The notes under the pieces: model-generated | The model's database searches: none | Told to the model about the DNA's origin: nothing | What the model saw: the letters and a program-made list of their open reading frames with translations, nothing else | Translations under genes and position numbers: made by a program | Shown: positions 6,818-12,663 of the stretch, one piece after another | How positions within the stretch are numbered: position 1 is the stretch's first letter | Layout: every line of letters starts with the position of its first letter | NCBI GenBank assembly: GCA_934464585.1 | Contig: CAKSJY010000021.1 | Span: 1 to 13,869, forward strand | Length of the DNA stretch: 13,869 bases | Origin: an uncultured Eubacteriales bacterium | GTDB taxonomy: Bacteria; Bacillota; Clostridia; Oscillospirales; Acutalibacteraceae | Direction: 5' to 3'

Positions 6818-6856
6818 ACTATAAGGGGCAGCAAAGCTGTCCCTTATAGTTTTTTC
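6818..6856 (+). terminator. Intrinsic terminator (attenuator) between SCIFF precursor and maturase
   Basis: A 15-bp stem (6818-6832 with 6836-6850) with one G-T pair, an AAA loop and a run of six T (6850-6855). The position, 13 nt after the precursor stop and 35 nt before the maturase ATG, with no clear promoter between, suggests partial read-through so that precursor transcripts exceed maturase transcripts. Confidence 0.9.
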
Positions 6857-6890
6857 AAAGAAAGCAAAGGGTAGGAAAGGGATTTATATA

Positions 6891-8252
6891 ATGATACATA
6901 AATACAAATTGAATGGATATAATATCGTGCTTGATATTAATAGTGGTGCTGTACATCTTTTGGACGATATATCATATGAATTATTAGACGAGTTAGAAAA
7001 AAGTTCTCAAAATATATTAAGTGATGAAATCATTGATAAGCTAAGCCGTGAATATTCTGTTGAAGATATTAAGGAAACTTATGATGAAATAAAAAGTCTT
7101 TGTGAAAAAGACCAACTTTTTTCTGAAGATTGTTATGAATGCTTTGCAGACAAAATGATTAATTCCCCGGTTAAGGCTATGTGCCTAAATATTTCTCATG
7201 ACTGTAATTTAAGATGCGAATATTGTTTTGCTGCAAAAGGAGACTTTGGCAAGGGTAGAATGCTTATGTCATTTGAAACTGGTAAAAAAGCTATAGACTT
7301 TTTAATTGCTAATTCCGGATCAAGACATAATTTAGAGGTGGATTTCTTTGGCGGAGAACCTCTAATGAATTTTGATGTTGTTAAAAAAATTGTAGAATAT
7401 GCAAGAAGCATTGAAAAACAACATAACAAAAACTTTAGATTTACGATAACGACAAATGGCTTACTTCTTACAGATGATAAAATTGATTTTATTAATAAGG
7501 AAATGTCAAATGTAGTTCTATCTTTAGACGGAAGAAAAGAAATAAATGATAAACTAAGAGTTACCTCAAACCAAAAGGGTTCCTATGATGTAATAGTACC
7601 TAAATATCAAAAATTAGTTTCTAATCGTAAAGATAAGGACTACTATGTAAGGGGAACCTTTACAAAACATAATTTAGATTTTACCAACGATGTTATGCAT
7701 ATGGTAGATTTAGGATTTGATCAGCTTTCCATCGAACCGGTAGTTTCAGATCCTAAACTTGACTATTCAATAAAAGAAGAGGATTTAGAAAGAGTATTTG
7801 AAGAGTACGAAACCTTATCCAAAAAGATTATAGAATGTAAAAAGAATGGACAGAACTTCAACTTTTTCCATTTCATGATAGACCTGGATCAAGGTCCATG
7901 TGCTATTAAACGTCTTAGAGGTTGCGGATGTGGAAATGAATATGTTGCAGTTACCCCTCAGGGAGATATTTTTCCATGTCACCAATTTGTAGGAAATGAT
8001 GATTGGAAAATGGGCAATCTCAACGATGGAACTTTTTCTTTAGATATGAAGAGTGAATTTGCTAAAACAAATGTCTATACAAAAGAAGAGTGTAAAAATT
8101 GTTGGGCTAAGTTTTATTGCAGTGGTGGATGCAATGCAAACAATTTCCAATATGAAGGAGATGTTAAGAGGCCGCATAAAATTGCTTGTGAACTTGAAAA
8201 GAAAAGACTTGAATGTGCTATTATGATAAAGGTAGCATTGAGTGAAAAATAG
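6891..8252 (+). CDS. scfB: SCIFF maturase, radical SAM thioether synthase
   Basis: A 453-residue radical SAM/SPASM enzyme that crosslinks SCIFF cysteines (TIGR03974; CteB/ScfB). Domains in order: N-terminal RiPP recognition element (about 1-90); radical SAM core with the [4Fe-4S] motif CNLRCEYC (C105, C109, C112) and GGEP (154-157) for SAM binding; then a SPASM region binding auxiliary Fe-S clusters, with C337, C345, C347, C363, C401, C404, C410, C414 and C433, including GCGCGNEYVAVTPQGDIFPCH and CKNCWAKFYCSGGCNANN. AGGAAAGGG lies upstream of the ATG. Expression probably depends on read-through of the terminator at 6818-6856. proC begins 14 nt after the stop. Confidence 0.95.
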   Translation: MIHKYKLNGYNIVLDINSGAVHLLDDISYELLDELEKSSQNILSDEIIDKLSREYSVEDIKETYDEIKSLCEKDQLFSEDCYECFADKMINSPVKAMCLNISHDCNLRCEYCFAAKGDFGKGRMLMSFETGKKAIDFLIANSGSRHNLEVDFFGGEPLMNFDVVKKIVEYARSIEKQHNKNFRFTITTNGLLLTDDKIDFINKEMSNVVLSLDGRKEINDKLRVTSNQKGSYDVIVPKYQKLVSNRKDKDYYVRGTFTKHNLDFTNDVMHMVDLGFDQLSIEPVVSDPKLDYSIKEEDLERVFEEYETLSKKIIECKKNGQNFNFFHFMIDLDQGPCAIKRLRGCGCGNEYVAVTPQGDIFPCHQFVGNDDWKMGNLNDGTFSLDMKSEFAKTNVYTKEECKNCWAKFYCSGGCNANNFQYEGDVKRPHKIACELEKKRLECAIMIKVALSEK

Positions 8253-8266
8253 GGAGATGTGAATAA

Positions 8267-9070
8267 TTGGCTAATATGATTGGTTTTATAGGTGCCGGAA
8301 ATATGGCAAATGCTATTATAAATGGAATGCTAAGTTCGAGGAAGTATGACCCAAGTAATATCTATGTATTTGACACTGATGAGTCAAAGAAACATATCAT
8401 GAAGCTTAAAAATGTTAATGTATGCAAAAGTTCTAAAGAAGTTGTAGAAAATAGTGAATATATAGTTTTGGCTGTTAAACCTCAAAATTATAAGGAAGTC
8501 TTGAATGAAATAAAAGATTATGTTTCAGATAGACATGTTTTAATTTCTATTGCTGCCGGAATTTCAATAGATTTTATTAATTCAAATTTAAATCAAAATT
8601 GTGATATAGTTAGAGTAATGCCGAATACACCGTTACTTGTTGGGCTTGGAGCATCAGCTATATGTGGAAGTGAAGGCATTCCAAAAGAGAAATTAGATAT
8701 TGCTGCAGGTTTATTTTCAACGTCAGGAATAGTTGAATTTTTGACTGAGGATAAAATGAATGCAGTTATCTCTGTAAATGGTAGTAGTCCTGCATACATA
8801 TACCTATTTGCAAAGGCAATGTGTGATTATGCACAGTCTCAGGGAATTAGCTATAAAACTGCCATGAACCTAATTTGCAAGACTATGGAGGGTAGTGCAA
8901 AAATGATCATGGAATCTGGTCATACTCCGTCAGAACTAATAAAGATGGTTTCATCTCCTGGCGGAACCACTTTAGCAGCACTTGATGTATTAGACCAAAA
9001 AGATTTTTATTGTTCTATAGTAGAAGCTATGAAGGCCTGCACAGATAGAGCGGAGGAACTTGCTAAATAA
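8267..9070 (+). CDS. proC: Pyrroline-5-carboxylate reductase
   Basis: Catalyses the last step of proline synthesis, NAD(P)H-dependent reduction of 1-pyrroline-5-carboxylate to L-proline, in the cytoplasm. The 267-residue length is normal. The N-terminal Rossmann fold shows GFIGAGNMA (6-14), VRVMPNTP is the conserved mid-region, and SSPGGTTLAALDVL is the C-terminal ProC signature. The TTG at 8267 is preferred because GGGAG (8252-8256) is 10 nt upstream; the in-frame ATG at 8276 would be 19 nt away. The ribosome site overlaps the last base of the maturase stop, so proC is likely cotranscribed with the maturase. Confidence 0.96.
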   Translation: MANMIGFIGAGNMANAIINGMLSSRKYDPSNIYVFDTDESKKHIMKLKNVNVCKSSKEVVENSEYIVLAVKPQNYKEVLNEIKDYVSDRHVLISIAAGISIDFINSNLNQNCDIVRVMPNTPLLVGLGASAICGSEGIPKEKLDIAAGLFSTSGIVEFLTEDKMNAVISVNGSSPAYIYLFAKAMCDYAQSQGISYKTAMNLICKTMEGSAKMIMESGHTPSELIKMVSSPGGTTLAALDVLDQKDFYCSIVEAMKACTDRAEELAK

Positions 9071-9100
9071 GTAATATTTTTTGAATTACTAACATACCTA
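9071..9100 (+). promoter_or_regulatory. Candidate sigma-E-like promoter for spoIIM
   Basis: Starting one base after the proC stop, GTAATATT (9071-9078) fits the B. subtilis sigma-E -35 pattern GKMATATT exactly. After 14 nt, CATACCTA (9093-9100) matches most of the -10 CATACAnT. spoIIM is a mother-cell sigma-E gene in B. subtilis, so the match is plausible in context, but AT-rich DNA makes chance matches common. Confidence 0.45.
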
Positions 9101-9135
9101 TCTTATGTGGACAATCACATAGGAGGATGTTATAT

Positions 9136-9780
9136 ATGAAAATGATATTATTTTCTGGGCGTAGGAAAGATAAAAGTAAAACAAGCTTTATAAGCTTAAT
9201 AAAAAAGTACAAATTATTAACATTGATTGCTTTGTTGCTATTGTCAGGCATGATTTTCGGAACTTTTTGTGTTGGATTTGCCGAGGAGAATACAATTGAA
9301 AGTTTAGATTTCTTGTTTGCAAGCAATTTTAAAGTAAGGTCTCAGCAGTCATTGTTTGAAATATTTTCAACATCTTTAACTTCATCATTTGTTTTTGTAG
9401 CATTGATGACTTTGTTAGGGCTTTCTGTATGGGGAGTTTTAGCAATACCGATTGTACCTTTTTTTAGAGGTTTTGGGTTAGGCCTTACTGCCGGCTTTTT
9501 ATATTCAAACTACGGAATTAAGGGCTTTTTGTACCATTTAATAGTATTACTTCCTGGTGTAATAATTTCGTCAGTAGCCATATTGATACATGCAAGGGAG
9601 TCCTTGGTTTTTTCAGCAAGACTTATGTCTAAAATATTACCAAAAGGAAATATTGATAGACTTTGGGAAAGAACTAAACTTTATTTCTTAAGAACCGGGT
9701 ATGTACTTATAATACTAGCAGCTTCTTCGCTTGTTGATATGCTGTTTACAATGCTTTTTTCCGGATACTTTAATTTCTAA
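9136..9780 (+). CDS. spoIIM: Stage II sporulation protein M
   Basis: An integral membrane protein of the SpoIID-SpoIIM-SpoIIP complex, which remodels septal peptidoglycan to drive engulfment in the mother cell. From the ATG at 9136 it is 214 residues, the same as B. subtilis SpoIIM. Hydrophobic segments lie at about 27-48, 85-110, 120-150 and 185-212. The conserved core FRGFGLGLTAGF followed by GIKGFLYHLIVLLPGVI identifies the SpoIIM family. An ATG at 9127 is immediately adjacent to AGGAGG (9121-9126) and cannot be the start; 9136 gives 9-nt spacing. An inverted repeat (9102-9109 with 9116-9123) abuts and partly covers this ribosome site. A terminator follows. Confidence 0.92.
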   Translation: MKMILFSGRRKDKSKTSFISLIKKYKLLTLIALLLLSGMIFGTFCVGFAEENTIESLDFLFASNFKVRSQQSLFEIFSTSLTSSFVFVALMTLLGLSVWGVLAIPIVPFFRGFGLGLTAGFLYSNYGIKGFLYHLIVLLPGVIISSVAILIHARESLVFSARLMSKILPKGNIDRLWERTKLYFLRTGYVLIILAASSLVDMLFTMLFSGYFNF

Positions 9781-9810
9781 GTGCCTTATATTTAGGTATG
9801 GATAGAATAC

Positions 9811-9849
9811 ATAAAAAGTCTTGATGTTATATTCATTAAGACTTTTTAT
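9811..9849 (+). terminator. Intrinsic terminator after spoIIM
   Basis: A 16-bp stem (9811-9826 with 9834-9849) with one G-T pair and a 7-nt loop; the A-run on the left and T-run on the right allow bidirectional action. It separates the proC-spoIIM unit from the corA unit. Confidence 0.85.
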
Positions 9850-9901
9850 AATTTATATCTTTATAGATGCAAATCAGTAGAAATATTAAGGTATTATCGG
9901 T

Positions 9902-9929
9902 TTGCAAAAAAGTCATTTTGTGGTATAAT
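9902..9929 (+). promoter_or_regulatory. Sigma-A-type promoter for corA-tyrS
   Basis: -35 TTGCAA (9902-9907), 16-bp spacer, perfect -10 TATAAT (9924-9929). The start near 9936 gives a leader of about 125 nt before the corA ATG at 10061. Confidence 0.75.
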
Positions 9930-9936
9930 TAACAAT

Positions 9937-10031
9937 AGTTGTGGGTTGCGCTGATGTTAGGGCGTAATATACAATTTAGGAATAATAATTTATATAAAGT
10001 TAACCTTTATGTTATAGAATATTATTTCTAT
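9937..10031 (+). promoter_or_regulatory. Structured 5' leader of corA (three hairpins)
   Basis: Hairpin 1 is bipartite: outer stem 9937-9942/9971-9976, GGG/TAT internal loop, inner stem 9946-9951/9962-9967. Hairpin 2 is 9992-9999/10005-10012. Hairpin 3 is 10014-10019/10026-10031. The corA ribosome site (AAAGGCGGTG) follows from 10045. I do not recognise an M-box, T-box or other known riboswitch motif. Function inferred only from position and folding potential. Confidence 0.4.
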
Positions 10032-10060
10032 TTATGCTCGTAATAAAGGCGGTGAATTTT

Positions 10061-10987
10061 ATGGTATCATTTTATAAGTCAGTTAACGGTAAGATAGTAC
10101 AGACAGAGGAATGTGAACCGGGGTATTGGGTAAATTGTATAGATCCAACGGAAGAAGAAGTAAATTTTTTAATAAGGGATTTTAATATAGAACCGGACTT
10201 TCTTAGAGCTTCTTTGGATAAAGAGGAGTCATCTCACCTTGACTCAGAAGCAGATACTACTCTTATAATTATAGATTCTCCTGTTGTTGAAAAGAGTGAA
10301 AACAATTTAATTTATCTAACGGCACCTCTTAGTATAATGATAACTAAAAATAATGTTATTACTATTTCTCTAGAAGATAATCCTGTAATAAGTGAATTTG
10401 CGGAGGGCGCTTTAAGGAATATAAATACTCATTTAAAGACGCAGTTTGTCTTGCATATAATGCTAAGAATTGCAACTAAATATCTTCAATATCTAAACCA
10501 AATTGATAGAATAACATCACAAGTTGAAAAAGAACTTCGTAAGTCGATGAAAAATAAAGAATTAATTCAGCTATTAGAAATAGAAAAATCACTTGTTTAT
10601 TTTTCATCTTCACTAAAGTCTAATAATGCGACTTTAGAAAAGGTTATGCGTGGAAAATATGTAAAATTGTATGAAGAGGATCATGATTTATTAGAGGATG
10701 TTTTAATTGAAATAAAACAGGGACTCGAAATGGCTCAAATATATCTTAATATTTTGTCAGGTACAATGGATGCGTTTGGATCTATTATTTCCAATAATCT
10801 CAATATTGTCATGAAGGTGTTGGCTTCAATTACATTAATATTTTCTATTCCGACAGTTATATCCGGAATGTATGGTATGAATGTAGGGCACCTTCCGTTT
10901 GCAGATCACTGGATATTTCCAACGTTACTATCTATTGCATTAATGGCAGTAGCTGCATTTATTCTAAAGAAACGGAATCTTTTATAA
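10061..10987 (+). CDS. corA: CorA family divalent cation (Mg2+) channel
   Basis: A pentameric membrane channel for Mg2+ (some family members prefer Co2+, Ni2+ or Zn2+). Using the ATG at 10061 gives 308 residues: an N-terminal alpha/beta cytoplasmic domain (about 1-150), long helices of the funnel (about 150-245, rich in charged residues), and two C-terminal transmembrane helices (about 247-270 and 285-304) joined by a loop carrying the invariant GMN (272-274, in YGMNVGHLPF). An in-frame ATG at 10034 would add nine residues but lacks a ribosome site; GGCGGTG (10048-10054) places the start at 10061, and MVSFYK is a typical family beginning. tyrS follows 31 nt later with no terminator between. 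Confidence 0.93.
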   Translation: MVSFYKSVNGKIVQTEECEPGYWVNCIDPTEEEVNFLIRDFNIEPDFLRASLDKEESSHLDSEADTTLIIIDSPVVEKSENNLIYLTAPLSIMITKNNVITISLEDNPVISEFAEGALRNINTHLKTQFVLHIMLRIATKYLQYLNQIDRITSQVEKELRKSMKNKELIQLLEIEKSLVYFSSSLKSNNATLEKVMRGKYVKLYEEDHDLLEDVLIEIKQGLEMAQIYLNILSGTMDAFGSIISNNLNIVMKVLASITLIFSIPTVISGMYGMNVGHLPFADHWIFPTLLSIALMAVAAFILKKRNLL

Positions 10988-11018
10988 GCTTAATAAGTTG
11001 AATTTAAAGGAGAAAAGT

Positions 11019-12245
11019 ATGGGAATTTATGATGTTTTGCAAGAGCGAGGCCTTATCGCTCAGGTTACAAATGAAGAAAAAGTAAAGGATTTACTTAATA
11101 ATAAAAAGACAAGTTTTTATATAGGTTTTGATCCTACAGCAGATAGTTTGCATGTTGGACATTTTGTTCAAATTATGGTAATGTCTCATCTCCAAAAAGC
11201 AGGCCATACACCGATAGCTGTTTTTGGTGGAGGAACAGGGATGATTGGCGACCCTTCAGGAAAAAGTGATATGCGCAAAATGCTTACAAAGGAAACTATA
11301 AACCATAATATTGAATGCTTTAAAAACCAAATGTCTAAATTAATTGATTTTTCTGATGGAAAAGCACTTATGGTAAATAACGCAGACTGGCTTGGAAACT
11401 TAAATTATATAGAATTTTTAAGAGATATAGGGGTTCATTTCTCAGTTAATAGAATGTTATCTTTTGAATGTTATAAGCAAAGATTAGAAAGAGGACTTTC
11501 TTTCTTCGAACTTAACTATATGTTAATGCAAAGTTATGATTTTCTAATGTTAAATAGAAAATATAATTGCAACTTGGAGCTTGGTGGAGATGACCAATGG
11601 AGTAATATAATAGGCGGAGTTGAACTAATACGCCGTTGTGATGGTAAGGAAGCTTATGGCATGACCTTTACTTTATTAACAACAAGTGAAGGTAAAAAAA
11701 TGGGTAAAACTGAAAATGGTGCTGTTTGGCTTGATCCAAATAAAACGACACCTTTTGAATTTTACCAATACTGGAGAAATGTCGCAGATGCTGACGTTAT
11801 ACGTTGCTTGAAGATACTAACATTTCTTCCAATTGAGGAAATAAATGTGCTTGCTAAGTTGGAAGGCAGTGAGATTAATAAGGCTAAGGAAATATTGGCA
11901 TTTGAAGTTACAAAACTTATTCATGGTGAGGATGAAGCAAAGAAAGCTATGGAGGCTGCAAAGGCATTATTTTCAAATAATACCAATACGGACAATATGC
12001 CATCTACGGATATTGAAAAAAGTAATTTTGTAAATGATGAAGTTTCTGTTATAGATCTTTTAATGCTTACAAAGCTTACATCTTCAAAAGGTGATGCTAA
12101 ACGTCTTATTACTCAAGGTGGGATATCAGTTGATGGTGATAAGATTACTGAAATAAATGGAAAACTTTCCCTATCGTCTTTTGAAAAAGGATATGTTATA
12201 ATAAAAAAAGGAAAAAAAGTATATCATAAAGTAACTTTAGCATAA
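11019..12245 (+). CDS. tyrS: Tyrosyl-tRNA synthetase
   Basis: A class I aminoacyl-tRNA synthetase that charges tRNA-Tyr with tyrosine in an ATP-dependent reaction. From the ATG at 11019 it has 408 residues. The HIGH-type motif is HVGH (45-48), the KMSKS-type motif is KMGKT (227-231), GGDDQWSNI marks the tyrosine-binding region, and an S4-like RNA-binding domain fills the C-terminus (about 345-405, including GDAKRLITQGGISVDG). AGGAG (11008-11012) is 6 nt before the start; a TTG at 10998 lies upstream of this site and is not the start. There is no T-box leader directly before the gene; it appears to be cotranscribed with corA. Confidence 0.97.
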   Translation: MGIYDVLQERGLIAQVTNEEKVKDLLNNKKTSFYIGFDPTADSLHVGHFVQIMVMSHLQKAGHTPIAVFGGGTGMIGDPSGKSDMRKMLTKETINHNIECFKNQMSKLIDFSDGKALMVNNADWLGNLNYIEFLRDIGVHFSVNRMLSFECYKQRLERGLSFFELNYMLMQSYDFLMLNRKYNCNLELGGDDQWSNIIGGVELIRRCDGKEAYGMTFTLLTTSEGKKMGKTENGAVWLDPNKTTPFEFYQYWRNVADADVIRCLKILTFLPIEEINVLAKLEGSEINKAKEILAFEVTKLIHGEDEAKKAMEAAKALFSNNTNTDNMPSTDIEKSNFVNDEVSVIDLLMLTKLTSSKGDAKRLITQGGISVDGDKITEINGKLSLSSFEKGYVIIKKGKKVYHKVTLA

Positions 12246-12260
12246 AATTTAATATACTAG

Positions 12261-12325
12261 AAATATTCCCGAATAGATGTTTTTAAAGCATCTATAAGAA
12301 GATTGGCTTCATATCGGGAATATTT
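12261..12325 (+). ncRNA. Intergenic structured element between tyrS and feoA (three-way junction fold)
   Basis: A perfect 12-bp outer stem (AAATATTCCCGA 12261-12272 with TCGGGAATATTT 12314-12325) encloses two adjacent hairpins: ATAGATG/CATCTAT (12273-12279 with 12289-12295) and GAAG/CTTC (12298-12301 with 12307-12310). It lies 15 nt after the tyrS stop. There is no proper T-run after the stem, so it is not a textbook terminator. It may be a 3' end-protecting or processing structure, a small palindromic repeat unit, or part of feo control. Classed as ncRNA only for its folding potential. Confidence 0.4.
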
Positions 12326-12337
12326 ATAGGATTAAAA

Positions 12338-12353
12338 GTTAGCCTAGGATTAC
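12338..12353 (+). promoter_or_regulatory. Possible DtxR/IdeR-like operator upstream of feoAB
   Basis: GTTAGCCTA (12338-12346) equals the centre of the DtxR/IdeR box (TTAGGTTAGCCTAACCTAA), but the flanks match poorly. A further GGTTAG half-site lies at 12363-12368. Iron control of feo by Fur or DtxR-family repressors is usual. The evidence is suggestive only, and no confident -35/-10 pair is visible around it. Confidence 0.3.
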
Positions 12354-12399
12354 AAAATTACAGGTTAGTATTAAATAATATCATAAATTACAAATTTGG

Positions 12400-12663
12400 A
12401 TGGTGATAAGTATTAAAACATTAGATAAACTGAAAATAGGAGAATTTGGAGAGGTTATAAAAATAGATGGCTTTGGTGCACTTAGAAGAAGAATTATAGA
12501 TATGGGAATTACTCCGGGTGCAATAATAATAATGAAAAAAGTAGCTCCGTTTGGTGATCCGATTGAAATAAATGTTAGGGGCTATGAATTAAGCATAAGA
12601 AAATCTGAGGCTGCCAAAATAGTGGTTAATACAAAACTTGGAGGAAATTATGGTAGAAACTAA
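12400..12663 (+). CDS. feoA: Ferrous iron transport protein A
   Basis: A small SH3-like cytoplasmic protein that assists the FeoB transporter. It has 87 residues from the ATG at 12400: family features are LDKLKIGEFGEV, then RRRIIDMGITPGAIIIMKK and the closing strand GYELSIRKSEAAKI. The start is uncertain. No ribosome site precedes the ATG; instead GGATGGTGA (12398-12406) would suit a start at ATT 12412, which would remove four residues. The 3' end overlaps feoB by 14 nt, implying coupled translation. Confidence 0.9.
   Translation: MVISIKTLDKLKIGEFGEVIKIDGFGALRRRIIDMGITPGAIIIMKKVAPFGDPIEINVRGYELSIRKSEAAKIVVNTKLGGNYGRN

Noticed and set aside
9936..10060. M-box or T-box riboswitch in the corA leader
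   Set aside because: I could not find the conserved sequence blocks of either class; only generic hairpins are visible.
11845..12033. Out-of-frame 62-codon frame within tyrS
   Set aside because: Lies wholly inside the conserved C-terminal part of tyrS; no independent support.
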